DNA of 64,000 bases from HGM11412 sp045658325 (GTDB lineage Bacteria > Bacillota > Clostridia > Christensenellales > Borkfalkiaceae). The notes under the pieces were generated by a model. It saw only the letters and a list, made by a program, of their open reading frames with translations. It searched no databases and was not told where the DNA came from. Positions 42,641-51,859 of the stretch are shown here, in pieces. The stretch is taken from contig JAZOUX010000015.1 of assembly GCA_045658325.1 (NCBI GenBank), forward strand, positions 1 to 64,000, given 5' to 3'. The number at the start of each line of letters is the position of its first letter. The stretch's first letter is position 1. Made by a program: the position numbers and the translations under genes.

Positions 42641-43460
42641 CGTTAATCCACTGCACTTAAATTTGCCCAAAGATTATATTGAAATTCGTAAATGCGACGA
42701 CGGTAGCGTGCAGTTATATTTTTACGATAGCAAGAAAATTGAAATTCAATATGATTTTAGTAAATATAACCCAACGCAAGAACTAACAATAATTCCTACA
42801 ATTAAAGGACGTAACATTCAAATTGTTTGTGTTGTTATAAAGACTTCCGAAAATTGGTTTTCACTTACAACCCTTTACAAATACAAAACGGTTACGGTTC
42901 CGGCAAAAGGTTATAAGGAAGAAAACAACCAATATTTTATTCAAGAATTGGCTAAAAATCAAACATTTCATCCTAGTTATATCCCTATGAATAATCCACT
43001 TCTTAATTTTGAACAAATAGTTCATAATTGTGCAGATATAACTAATGAACAAAAGATTTATTTAAAAGAAGCAATTAAATGCCATATAAATGAATGTTAT
43101 TTGGGTTTTACTTCTTTATTAGGGACATATTATGAGGATTTGTTGATTCAGTTTTGTAAAAGTTATGAAAATAGAATAAGGAGTCATTTTTCAACTCTCT
43201 TAACTATTTATCAAAACAGTGTCATAAATTGCAAAAAAGCAAAAAAACGTTTAGAAAACTTGCTTGACTTTATAAAAAATAGTTCACGCGATATAAACTT
43301 TTTTAATTCCAATGGAATAGAATCGTTAAATGATATTTCTTTAACGTTTGACGTCATACGAAAATATAGAAATGATATAGACCACCCTATCAAAGTCAAA
43401 TGCGTGCGGCTATGGCAACCGAAAAGGGTTACTTTAAGGATGAAATTATTCCTGTTATAA
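42627..43460 (+). pseudogene. Island cargo protein truncated near a HEPN-like RxxxxH motif
   Basis: The frame codes for a protein of about 277 residues starting at the ATG at 42627, which has GAGGGGG upstream. The first half is beta-rich, and the second half is helical, ending in IRKYRNDIDHP, where RNDIDH fits the RxxxxH motif of HEPN domains, often found in RNases and abortive-infection proteins. Right after HP, at about 43390, the sequence changes to that of a thiolase gene in another frame and the last 20 or so codons are out-of-frame thiolase sequence. The true C-terminus is therefore lost. HEPN assignment is tentative. Confidence 0.6.
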
Positions 43461-44053
43461 TTCCAGCCACAAAGAAAACTCCGGAAATTGTTTTTGATAC
43501 CGACGAGTTTTTACGTCCGACCACAACAATGGAAGGACTCTCTAAGTTAGCTAGTGTTAAGCCAAACGGTGTTACCACAGCAGGCAACGCTTCTGGAAGA
43601 AACGACGGTGCTTCAATGCTTTTATTGATGAGTGAAGAAAAAGCAAAAGAATTAGGATATACACCTTACGCAAGATTTGTTATGGCAGGTAACAGCGCGT
43701 TAGACCCTAAACTTATGGGATTAGGTCCTGTAAAGGCAAGTCTTGATGCGCTTAACAAAGCTGGTTTGACTATTGACGATATTGATGTTTGGGAATGTAA
43801 CGAAGCATTTGCATCTCAAAATCTTGGTGTAATTAGAGGTCTTGAGGAAGCCACTGGCAAAAAAATTGATAGAGAGCGCTGGAATCCTAATGGTGGAGCT
43901 ATTTCCTTTGGTCACGCTAACGGCGCTTCGGGCGGTAGAATTGCTATGTTTACTATGCGCGAACTTGAACGTAGAGGCGGTCGCTACGGCTTGTTTACTT
44001 CTTGTTGTGGCGGAGGCCAAGGGGTAACAACCATTATCGAAAATCTTCGTTAA
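43391..44053 (+). pseudogene. Acetyl-CoA acetyltransferase, 3' half only
   Basis: This codes for the C-terminal part (about 220 residues) of a thiolase. Recognisable are SQMRAAMATEKGYFKDEI, the GNASGRNDGAS segment, WECNEAFASQ, the catalytic His in NPNGGAISFGHANGASGGR and the second catalytic Cys in TSCCGGGQG. The N-terminal half with the nucleophilic Cys is missing, so it cannot be an active thiolase. Base use is unlike the host genes, with few CpG steps. The fragment begins abruptly at the junction with the preceding cargo gene. Confidence 0.88.
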
Positions 44054-44091
44054 CATATATAAATGACTTAGTTATTAACTTAAACTGAAAA

Positions 44092-44137
44092 GCGGATGCT
44101 ATATATCGAAAGGCATTCAGCATCCGCAGAGTTTTTT
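44092..44137 (+). terminator. Terminator after the thiolase fragment
   Basis: GCGGATGCT (44092-44100) pairs with AGCATCCGC (44119-44127), followed by a T-run at about 44131-44136. Confidence 0.8.
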
Positions 44138-44236
44138 AAGCAGAAAATAATAACTCAGAAACATCATATTTTTTTCTTTTTAAATCTTGGTTAAAATAAT
44201 TGTATAGTTAAGTACAGGAATTAAATTGAAAAATTT

Positions 44237-44270
44237 AGAAAACTCGACTTTTTCATAAGTCGAGTTTTCT
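44237..44270. terminator. Perfect hairpin terminator in a gene-free gap
   Basis: A 14-bp perfect stem (44237-44250 with 44257-44270) ends in a T-rich tract. No gene lies between it and the previous terminator; the 304-base gap 44054-44357 shows nothing else that I can support. Confidence 0.7.
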
Positions 44271-44357
44271 TTTATTCACACTAAACTGCTTGAATTAACT
44301 TTATGTTTTTGATATAATAAAGTCATTGATAAATAAGAATTTGACGGAGATTACGAA

Positions 44358-45113
44358 ATGAGTATTACACAAAAATTTTACGATAATATGGCTTCTCATT
44401 ACGATAAGTTATTCCTTGATTGGAAAGCCACAACGAAAGAACAAGCCATATTATTGCAAAGCATATTTCAAAAGTTCAATTTTGGTCAAACCGTAAGTAT
44501 TCTTGATTGCGCGTGTGGAATAGGTACGCAAGCGATAGGTCTTGCATCGCTTGGATATAACGTAACCGCTTCCGATATCAGCAACGGTGAAATAGCCGAA
44601 GCGAAAACAAGAGCTTCAAATGCCAACGTTAGCATTCGTTTTGAGAATGCTGACTTTTGTGCGTTATCGAAAGTCTTTTTTGAAAAGTTTGATATTGTTA
44701 TTGCTATGGATAATGCTTTGCCTCATATGCTTTCAAGCGAGGAATTGAGCAGAGCCATAAAAAGTATTACAAATCAAATCAAAGAAAACGGAATTTTTAT
44801 TGGAAGTATTCGAGATTATGACGTTTTGTTTCAAGACAAACCACCATACTCTCCGCCTTATATCCACGAAACGGAAAAAGGCAAACGAGTATCATTTCAA
44901 ACTTGGGTTTGGAATAATGACTGCTATAAACTTACACAGTATATCATTGATGACGAGGAAACGTTGCAAATCAATAAATTTGAATGCGAATATAGAGCAA
45001 CTCGTCGAGAAGAACTAACAGCATTGTTTATTGCCAATAGTTGCAAAGAAGTAATTTGGTTGTTTCCCGAAGAAACAGGATTTTACCAACCAATCGTTAT
45101 CGCAAGGAAATAA
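44358..45113 (+). CDS. Class I SAM-dependent methyltransferase
   Basis: A 251-residue methyltransferase with motif I ILDCACGIGTQAIGLA, the acidic loop end TASDISNGEIAEA and post-motif FDIVIAMDNALPHM. The C-terminal part (GFYQPIVIARK) is typical of small-molecule or glycine/sarcosine-like methyltransferases, but substrate is unknown. GACGGAG precedes the ATG. Base composition matches the thiolase fragment more than the host genes, so it was probably acquired with it. Confidence 0.85.
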   Translation: MSITQKFYDNMASHYDKLFLDWKATTKEQAILLQSIFQKFNFGQTVSILDCACGIGTQAIGLASLGYNVTASDISNGEIAEAKTRASNANVSIRFENADFCALSKVFFEKFDIVIAMDNALPHMLSSEELSRAIKSITNQIKENGIFIGSIRDYDVLFQDKPPYSPPYIHETEKGKRVSFQTWVWNNDCYKLTQYIIDDEETLQINKFECEYRATRREELTALFIANSCKEVIWLFPEETGFYQPIVIARK

Positions 45114-45161
45114 TCAAATTCCAATTTATCGAGTTGTTAATTTTTGTGCAAAAATTTTAAA

Positions 45162-45193
45162 AGTATAGCGCACTATACTTTGCAAACAAAGTT
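45162..45193. repeat. Dispersed repeat related to 18252-18283
   Basis: AGTATAGCGCACTATACTT followed by a small hairpin (CTTTG-CAAA-CAAAG) matches AGTGTAGCCCACTATACTT plus TTCGC-AAAA-GCGAA at 18252-18282. Both copies keep a hairpin although its sequence differs. Confidence 0.55.
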
Positions 45194-45217
45194 GTGTATT
45201 TTACTCAGCAAAAAAGT

Positions 45218-45250
45218 AAAGAGTAGCAAAGTTTTGCTACTCTTTTATAA
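45218..45250. terminator. Terminator between convergent genes
   Basis: AAAGAGTAGCAAA (45218-45230) pairs with TTTGCTACTCTTT (45233-45245) and is followed by T's; it separates the methyltransferase from the minus-strand genes. Confidence 0.78.
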
Positions 45251-45298
45251 TGCTCTTAAAAATCCCTATGGACTCGCCTTTAAAACGCCCGATTTTTG

Positions 45299-45694
45299 TT
45301 ATATTAAATGATAATCTAAATCGTCTATCGTGCCGGTTTTTGACATAAAGTCTATAACGAAACTATCAAGCGACAACTTTTGCCTTTTTGCACCTTCGTC
45401 AGTTAAAATACAAGGCACTCTTTCTAAATAATATTTTAAATTGTATTTTTGTTTTAATTTTACTAATATATCTTGCTTAGATAATAGGTCTTTTAAAGTT
45501 TCTTTTACCATTTCGTTGATATCGTCTTTATAATTCTCGTTACGGCCTATTTCTACCGACCTTTCACCGTCTTCAACAATGGTCCAACTTTGCATATAGT
45601 CGTAATCAAACCCTAAACTTTCGCAAAAATCTTTAAAATCAAAAATCTTTTCGTTTCCTATTACTAAAAAATACGTTAAACAATACTTTTTCAT
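45299..45694 (-). CDS. Hypothetical protein, DUF4279-like
   Basis: A 131-residue protein whose start, CLTYFLVIGNEKIFDFKDFCESLGF, then QSWTIVEDGERSVEIGRN, resembles the DUF4279 family of small proteins of unknown role; the match is weak. It starts one base after the CPBP protease stop codon, so the two are co-translated. Confidence 0.5.
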   Translation of the reverse strand: MKKYCLTYFLVIGNEKIFDFKDFCESLGFDYDYMQSWTIVEDGERSVEIGRNENYKDDINEMVKETLKDLLSKQDILVKLKQKYNLKYYLERVPCILTDEGAKRQKLSLDSFVIDFMSKTGTIDDLDYHLI

Positions 45695-45695
45695 T

Positions 45696-46454
45696 TTATT
45701 CCACTCGTATCTCCTTTTTTATTGAAAGCGCTAAATATACGGCATACGCGCCGGTTACTATCGTTAAAACTACTGCCGTTATTATTTGCATATTAAAGTC
45801 TTGTAATACACTTGTTGAAAATACGCTTAATGCGTTGAAAAGCCCGTGCGAGACAATACATACAATTAAACTTTTGCTTTTTAAATATATCGTAACAAAC
45901 ATAAAGCCTGCCGTCGTTGCGTAAACAACTTGCAATAAATTAGGTATTAAGTCTGCGTTAGAACCGTTAAATAAATTGATTATATGCCCTATGCCGAAAG
46001 TTACGCTCGATACGATTACAGCCCATTTTATGCTACTTGTTTTCATAGCGTTAAAAAGTAGCCCACGAAAAATTATTTCTTCTAAAAAGCCTACTAAAAA
46101 CATTGATAATACACACAAAACACTTTCTGTAACCGAATAGTTTAAAGTAACTCCACCCCATAAATTAACGCTTAACATTACTAATATAGGAAGATAAAAA
46201 ATCATACTTTTTATAGACGACTTTGGTTTACATAATCCGTACTCTTCAAAAAGTCCGTACTTTTTTAAAAATGATAAAAGTATTAACGTTATTATCAAAC
46301 CAACGTCAAACGTAAACAACTTCTGAGTACCGACAAGAGTTGAAAAATAATCGCCCAACGAAAACAATACGCAGTATAAAATAATAAATAAAACAGCAAA
46401 CCATATTTTGCTTTTATCGTATAATTTTTTTAACATAATATCGTTTAACCCCAC
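45696..46454 (-). CDS. CPBP-family intramembrane metalloprotease
   Basis: A 252-residue membrane protein of the CPBP (Abi, type II CAAX-protease) family. About seven helices carry the motif series EEIIFRGLLFNAM, FGIGHIINLFNG and VSHGLFNAL, which together provide the Glu and His residues of the active site. Roles in bacteria range from bacteriocin self-immunity to protein maturation. Start is uncertain: GTG at 46454 or ATG at 46436, neither with a perfect ribosome binding site. Confidence 0.88.
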   Translation of the reverse strand: MGLNDIMLKKLYDKSKIWFAVLFIILYCVLFSLGDYFSTLVGTQKLFTFDVGLIITLILLSFLKKYGLFEEYGLCKPKSSIKSMIFYLPILVMLSVNLWGGVTLNYSVTESVLCVLSMFLVGFLEEIIFRGLLFNAMKTSSIKWAVIVSSVTFGIGHIINLFNGSNADLIPNLLQVVYATTAGFMFVTIYLKSKSLIVCIVSHGLFNALSVFSTSVLQDFNMQIITAVVLTIVTGAYAVYLALSIKKEIRVE

Positions 46455-46543
46455 TATAAGCCACTTTTTTAAAACTGCTTTTTAAATTCTTGTTTTAATT
46501 ATAACACATTTTAACTTTCTATTCAATACTTTTAAATTTATTA

Positions 46544-46569
46544 AAAAAGACTGCGTTTGCAGTCTTTTT
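46544..46569 (-). terminator. Terminator after glyA
   Basis: AAAAAGACTGC (46544-46554) and GCAGTCTTTTT (46559-46569) form an 11-bp stem next to the glyA stop codon. Confidence 0.85.
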
Positions 46570-46570
46570 A

Positions 46571-47809
46571 TTAGTTTTCGTAAATAGGGAATTTTTCGCA
46601 AAGAGCGATAACTTCTTTAGTAACCCTTTCTTTACTTTCTTCAAAATTAAACGTTACGTCGTAAATAAAGTCGGCAATTTTAAGCATTTCTTCTTTACCA
46701 AAACCCCTTGCAGTAACGGCTGGCGTACCTATTCTTACGCCACTTGTAACGAACGGACTTTCTGGGTCGTTAGGTATTGCGTTTTTATTTAAAGTAATAT
46801 GAACTTCGTCTAAACGGCGTTCAAGTTCTTTACCCGTTATACCCGTGCCAATTAAACTTACGAGCATAAGGTGATTATCCGTTCCACCCGAAACAAGATT
46901 AAAGCCCTTTTCTATAAGTGCTTTTGAAAGCGTTTGAGCGTTATCTAATATTTTTTGTTGATATACTTTAAATTCGTCTTTCAACGCTTCACCAAGAGCA
47001 ACTGCTTTTGCAGCAATTACATGCATTAAAGGTCCGCCTTGAGTTCCTGGGAATATTGCTTTATCAATTTGTTTAGCATACTTTTCCTTGCAAAGAATCA
47101 TGCCACCTCGTGGACCCCTTAAAGTTTTGTGAGTTGTAGTCGTAACAACGTCGGCATAAGGAACCGGATTTGGGTGAAGACCTGCTGCAACCAAACCTGC
47201 AATGTGCGCCATATCAACCATTAAGTATGCGCCAACCTTATCAGCAATTTCCCTAAACTTTTTAAAGTCGATTACCCTTGGATAAGCACTTGCGCCTGCT
47301 AAAATAAGTTTTGGCTTATGGGTAACGGCTAACTCTTCAATTTGGTTATAATCTAAAACTTGATTTTCACCACATACTTCGTATGAAACGATATTAAAAT
47401 ATTTACCACTAATGTTTACTGGTGAGCCGTGAGATAAGTGACCACCGTTTGCAAGCGATAAAGAAAGCACCGTGTCACCCGGATTTAATAAAGCAAAAAA
47501 AGTTGCTAAGTTAGCGTTTGCACCACTGTGTGGTTGAACGTTGGCGTGTTCAGCACCAAACAATTTTTTAGCCCTTTCCCTTGCTATATTTTCAACTTCG
47601 TCAACGTATACGCAACCACCGTAATAACGTTTTGATGGGTAACCTTCAGCGTACTTATTCGTTAAAACGCTACCCGTTGCTAATAAAACTGCTTCACTAA
47701 CGATATTTTCAGAAGCAATAAGTTCAATATTTTGTTGTTGACGGTGTAACTCCCTTTCAACTGAAGCGTAAACGTCACTGTCGTATTCGTTTAATTTTTT
47801 AAAAAACAT
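46571..47809 (-). CDS. glyA: Serine hydroxymethyltransferase GlyA
   Basis: PLP enzyme interconverting serine and glycine and charging tetrahydrofolate with one-carbon units. The PLP Lys lies in VTTTTHKTLRGPRGGMI, and QPHSGANANLATFFALL, YFNIVSYEV and FPGTQGGPLMHVIAAKAVA are standard. The length, 412 residues, is normal. It stands alone with its own terminator. Confidence 0.97.
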   Translation of the reverse strand: MFFKKLNEYDSDVYASVERELHRQQQNIELIASENIVSEAVLLATGSVLTNKYAEGYPSKRYYGGCVYVDEVENIARERAKKLFGAEHANVQPHSGANANLATFFALLNPGDTVLSLSLANGGHLSHGSPVNISGKYFNIVSYEVCGENQVLDYNQIEELAVTHKPKLILAGASAYPRVIDFKKFREIADKVGAYLMVDMAHIAGLVAAGLHPNPVPYADVVTTTTHKTLRGPRGGMILCKEKYAKQIDKAIFPGTQGGPLMHVIAAKAVALGEALKDEFKVYQQKILDNAQTLSKALIEKGFNLVSGGTDNHLMLVSLIGTGITGKELERRLDEVHITLNKNAIPNDPESPFVTSGVRIGTPAVTARGFGKEEMLKIADFIYDVTFNFEESKERVTKEVIALCEKFPIYEN

Positions 47810-47894
47810 AATTTTCTCTCCATAAAAAATATGTTTTAATTATATAATTTTTTAGAGTTATTGTCAAGATTATATATTCTTTTTTAACAAAAAA

Positions 47895-47921
47895 CTACTT
47901 GCGACGCTTTATCGCAAGTAG
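47895..47921. terminator. Terminator after the GH2 gene
   Basis: CTACTTGCGA (47895-47904) pairs with TCGCAAGTAG (47912-47921), with T- and A-runs on both sides. Confidence 0.82.
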
Positions 47922-47933
47922 CCTTTTTTAAAA

Positions 47934-50186
47934 TTATTTCTTTTTAGGTTTTGGTTGTTTAATTTTGTTAAGTTTGGCGTTCATTTTTAACAATTCTTCT
48001 TTAGTAAACGAAACGTCTAACATACCAACTAAACTAGTAAGTCTTAAAAGAGTAAAGCCTTCCATCATTTTCATCATACTCTTATTTACCGTAAAGCCAG
48101 CCGCCTTTTTAGTCTTGCCTTTTTTACCGCCCATAAATTTCTTTAATAATCCAAGTAAAATAAGTTTACCCCTAAAGGTTGCCATAATATCGCTCATTTT
48201 ACTATTTAAAGATAATCTTCCTTCTGGGGCTGTTACGTCAAACCAGTTAAGAACGACACCCTTTTCAACTAAACGGTATTCTTCATTAAATTCTTCAACT
48301 TTTCTAATAAGGCTTTCGTCTTTTAAGTCGCCACTAACTGCGACGATTTTGCTTTCGCCTTCGTTTTTAACGTCAAAATAGAAGAAATGGTCTTGGGCTT
48401 CCTTAACACCAATGCTTTCGCCGTTTACAAAAAGTTCAACCGTTTTTTGATTTGAATATACGGTAACTTTAGTTACGTCTTCAACCCTATCAACGTAGCG
48501 TTTTGAACATATATGAACGAAAGGTTCGTCGCTAAGCCAAGCCTTATAAGCGTAGAAACTGTCTTTTTTATACTTTCTATCGAAAGTTACTAAACCTTTG
48601 TGGTTTTGACCGTTTTCGCCACCTTCAGCCCTAGCGTCTGCGCCAAAGTCGAACATATTCCAAACGTGAGTTGCCCAAAGATATTTTCTTGAGAATAATT
48701 GTTTAATTAATTCTTCGTGGTAATACGCTTGATATTCTTCAGTATAGTCGCCTTGCATTGGATTAGAAGTGTGCCAATTAAGTGCTTCGCAACCGTATTC
48801 ACTGCAACCGATAGGCGTATTAGGGTGCATAGCGTGGAATTCGTCAAACCAAGGTCCGTTCATTGACGTATCTCCACCGTACCAACCAAAATAGTGATTG
48901 TAAGATACCGTGTCTGGAATAGAAAGGTATGCCGTTTCGTCCATACCACACATTGAAACTACTGCCATAGTAGTTAATCTTGTTTTATCCATTTCGTGAC
49001 ATAAGTCGTTTAAAATATGGTGGTTTTTAATTAAGTCTGGGTCTTTTGCGCCTTGCATTGTAATTTCGTTTGAAAGCCCCCAAACTACGATTGACGGGTG
49101 GTTATAGTTTTGAACGATAAGTTCTTTCATTTGAGAAATAGTATTTTCTCTACCCGTTGCCATATGTTGTGAAATATAAGGAATTTCAGCCCATACTACC
49201 ATACCCCTTTCGTCACATAAATCGTAAAAATATTGGTCGTGTTGATAGTGCGCTAAACGAATAGTCGTAGCACCTACTTCACAAATTAAATCCATATCTT
49301 CTTCGTGGTGTTCTTTTTTAAGCGCGTTACCAAAGCCTAGGCGGTCTTGGTGACGAGATACACCGCGTAAAGGATATTCTTCACCATTTAAGATAAAGCC
49401 GTTATTTGGGTCGATTTTATAACTTCTGCAACCAAAACGACTGTCTACCATATCTAAAACAACGCCGTCTCTTACAAGTGAAATTACGCCTTTATAAAGG
49501 TAAGGATTTTTACGTCCATGCCATAAAGTAGCATTTTCAATAACTAAATTTTCTTCTAAACCTTCGCTTTCTTTTTCGCAAATTACTTTGCCTTTAGCAT
49601 CTAAAATTTGATATTTAATTTTATCGCCTTCTTGAAGGTTTTTAGCGTATGCTTTAAAATTAACGTTAGCGTTTTTACCGTCAACGATTGGCGTTATTTG
49701 AATACCTTTACCACCGTAATATTCTAAATCGAAATGAGTAGAATTTACGCACACGATATTAACGTCTCTATATAAACCACCGTAAAAAGTAAAGTCAGCC
49801 ACTTGTGGATAAACCCTATCATTAGCCGAGTTATCTACTGCTATTGCAATTTCGTTTTCATCTTTAAGTTCGCCTGTGATATCTACCCTATAAGTAGAAT
49901 AACCACCGTCGTGATGTGCTAAAAGTTTGCCGTTTAAGTAAACGTCGCTTGACGAGTTTGCGCCGTTAATTTCTAAAAAATATTTATCGCTTTTTTCTAA
50001 TTCTTTTTTGGCAATATTTTTAACGTATAAACAAGTTCCCCTAAAATAATCGTTGCCACCGTCTTGACCGTCGGTAGCGTTCCAAGAGTGTGGAAGATTT
50101 ACGTTTTCAACGTTTTCTTTAACTCCGTCAAAACCTATTCCTTTGTAAAATTGCCAAGAATCGTTAATGTTTATAATTTTTCTCAT
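47934..50186 (-). CDS. GH2 glycosidase, probable beta-glucuronidase or beta-galactosidase
   Basis: A 750-residue family GH2 enzyme without a signal peptide. Sugar-binding and immunoglobulin-like domains (to about residue 280) precede the TIM barrel with LRGVSRHQDRLGFG, acid/base Glu in VVWGLSNEITM and nucleophile Glu in IGCSEYGCEAL. The segment GENGQNHKGLVTFDRK contains an N-x-K pattern, which is associated with glucuronidases, though similar segments occur in galactosidases. Co-location with uxuA, a mannonate oxidoreductase and a GPH symporter favours glucuronide use. The last 90 residues are basic (GGKKGKTKKAAGF, KQPKPKKK), resembling no catalytic domain. Confidence 0.82.
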   Translation of the reverse strand: MRKIININDSWQFYKGIGFDGVKENVENVNLPHSWNATDGQDGGNDYFRGTCLYVKNIAKKELEKSDKYFLEINGANSSSDVYLNGKLLAHHDGGYSTYRVDITGELKDENEIAIAVDNSANDRVYPQVADFTFYGGLYRDVNIVCVNSTHFDLEYYGGKGIQITPIVDGKNANVNFKAYAKNLQEGDKIKYQILDAKGKVICEKESEGLEENLVIENATLWHGRKNPYLYKGVISLVRDGVVLDMVDSRFGCRSYKIDPNNGFILNGEEYPLRGVSRHQDRLGFGNALKKEHHEEDMDLICEVGATTIRLAHYQHDQYFYDLCDERGMVVWAEIPYISQHMATGRENTISQMKELIVQNYNHPSIVVWGLSNEITMQGAKDPDLIKNHHILNDLCHEMDKTRLTTMAVVSMCGMDETAYLSIPDTVSYNHYFGWYGGDTSMNGPWFDEFHAMHPNTPIGCSEYGCEALNWHTSNPMQGDYTEEYQAYYHEELIKQLFSRKYLWATHVWNMFDFGADARAEGGENGQNHKGLVTFDRKYKKDSFYAYKAWLSDEPFVHICSKRYVDRVEDVTKVTVYSNQKTVELFVNGESIGVKEAQDHFFYFDVKNEGESKIVAVSGDLKDESLIRKVEEFNEEYRLVEKGVVLNWFDVTAPEGRLSLNSKMSDIMATFRGKLILLGLLKKFMGGKKGKTKKAAGFTVNKSMMKMMEGFTLLRLTSLVGMLDVSFTKEELLKMNAKLNKIKQPKPKKK

Positions 50187-50221
50187 AAAACTCCTATATA
50201 ATCGCTATTGTAACCTTATCA

Positions 50222-50246
50222 AACGCCCGTCGTTACGGCGGGCGTT
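50222..50246 (-). other. GC-rich hairpin between symporter and glycosidase genes
   Basis: AACGCCCG (50222-50229) pairs with CGGGCGTT (50239-50246). It lacks a strong T-run on the minus strand, so it may slow decay of the upstream message or partly terminate it, lowering GH2 expression relative to the symporter. Confidence 0.6.
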
Positions 50247-50281
50247 ATCATTTTTACTTTAAAACCAACGTTTAGTTAATT

Positions 50282-51796
50282 TTATTCTTGTTGACTTTCG
50301 TCAGCATCTTCAACTTGACCTTCTACAAAAACAGGTTCAGTTTGAAGTTTGCTACGTTCACTAAGTTCTGCTTGCATTTTTTCAAGCGTCTTTTTATCAA
50401 GGTTGTAAACAAGTGCTAAACCAACGAATTGGAATAACGCTGCAACAAGGAATAATACGGCAACTAAAATTCTAAGGTTGATTGCTACGCTAAAATCAAG
50501 CCAAGCAACGTTAATTGCTGAAGCAACTTGTCCAACTTCATCTGGACGGAAATATTCTCCGTTAATTAAAACGGCGTTATTAACATAGCCAAGGCTAGTC
50601 ATAATTACAAGCGCAACTGCAGGACCAATACCTTGAGCAAGTTTTCTAAAGAAAGAGTGAAGTGAGTAAACAGTACCTTCTTCTCTCTTACCCGTTTTCC
50701 ATTCATTATAGTCGATAGCGTCACCCATCATAGCCCAAGATACCGTTGAGTAGATACCAAGACCAAGGCTGTAGATAAGTTGACAAATAATATATAAAAC
50801 AAGGTCTAAACCAGTGTTTGATGGAACGATAATAAATAAACCTGCAGCACCTACGATTGAACAAAGAGCGCCAATAACTGAAAGTTCTTTTTTACCGTAT
50901 TTTGTAACCATTTTACGAGCAAGTGGCGTAAACGCAACAATAGGTATCATTGCAAAAAGTTGTACTACACCCGAAATTTGAGCGTTTTGGAAATATCTTT
51001 GGAATACGACTGATACAGCCGTAGTAGCACCTTGCATACCGATAAACATACCCATAGCGGCAAGAGTTGCACCAACTGCTGGACGGTTTTTAACGAAATT
51101 TAACATTGCTTGAAATACGTTAAATTTAGGTTTTTCTTCACTAATACATATTTCTTGCTCTGCACGAATTTCCGTATTCTTTATCATAAATTGGAAACAG
51201 AAGAATCCAAATATACCCATAATTAAAGCGGCAACGAATACCATTGGTCCATTAAGTGATTGGTCTTTGTTATAAATAATGAAAGGAAGAATTACCATAG
51301 GAACCATATTACCTAACATTGAACCGATTGAACGCCATGCTGAAAGTGATGCTCTATCTGCTGGGTCTTTAGATATAATTGATAAAAGTGAGCCGTAAGG
51401 AACGTTTGCTATCGTATAGAAAGCATCCCAAATTACATAACCTGCTATAAAGATAATGAATTTAGCCCAAAGTGGAGCGCCTGTAAAAGGCAAGAAACAT
51501 AATGCACCACCTACGATTAAACCGATAGAACCAAACCAAATATATTGCAAGAATTTATTTCTTTTATATTTGCGTGTATCAGCGTCAATAATACTTCCTA
51601 TGAGTGGGTCGTTGATAGCATCCCATACTTGTACGATGACAAGTAAAAGAGAGTACCAAAGGTCCATACCCATAACTTGAGTCCAGAAAAGAGCCATAGT
51701 GCCTTTTAATGCAAAACTCATGTTACAACCAAGGTCGCCCGCAGCATAAGCGAGACAATCTCGAATACCAAAAGGTCTTACTTTTTTGTTTGTCAT
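50282..51796 (-). CDS. GPH-family sugar:cation symporter
   Basis: A 504-residue MFS transporter of the glycoside-pentoside-hexuronide group (MelB/GusB relatives) with 12 hydrophobic segments. Start segment FGIRDCLAYAAGDLGCNMSF, the WDAINDPLIGSIID motif with cation-site Asp, and GDAIDYNEWKTGKREEGTVYS in the second half are typical. In this locus it likely brings in glucuronides or hexuronates with Na+ or H+. The C-terminus is acidic (EDADESQQE). A poly-G site precedes the ATG. Confidence 0.9.
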   Translation of the reverse strand: MTNKKVRPFGIRDCLAYAAGDLGCNMSFALKGTMALFWTQVMGMDLWYSLLLVIVQVWDAINDPLIGSIIDADTRKYKRNKFLQYIWFGSIGLIVGGALCFLPFTGAPLWAKFIIFIAGYVIWDAFYTIANVPYGSLLSIISKDPADRASLSAWRSIGSMLGNMVPMVILPFIIYNKDQSLNGPMVFVAALIMGIFGFFCFQFMIKNTEIRAEQEICISEEKPKFNVFQAMLNFVKNRPAVGATLAAMGMFIGMQGATTAVSVVFQRYFQNAQISGVVQLFAMIPIVAFTPLARKMVTKYGKKELSVIGALCSIVGAAGLFIIVPSNTGLDLVLYIICQLIYSLGLGIYSTVSWAMMGDAIDYNEWKTGKREEGTVYSLHSFFRKLAQGIGPAVALVIMTSLGYVNNAVLINGEYFRPDEVGQVASAINVAWLDFSVAINLRILVAVLFLVAALFQFVGLALVYNLDKKTLEKMQAELSERSKLQTEPVFVEGQVEDADESQQE

Positions 51797-51859
51797 AATT
51801 TCCCCCTTAAAACGATTTGCGTTTTATTTTTAATATTTTTAAATATTTTTATCTTTTGA

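Noticed and set aside
18252..45193. Strict compensatory changes between the two copies of the dispersed repeat
   Set aside because: On alignment the two hairpins are shifted by one base, so they are not position-by-position covariation; only the presence of a hairpin is shared.
39281..46500. A second copy of the tRNA-Leu 3' end (attR)
   Set aside because: No stretch like TTGTCCGCACCA was found by eye downstream; it may be outside the window or lost.
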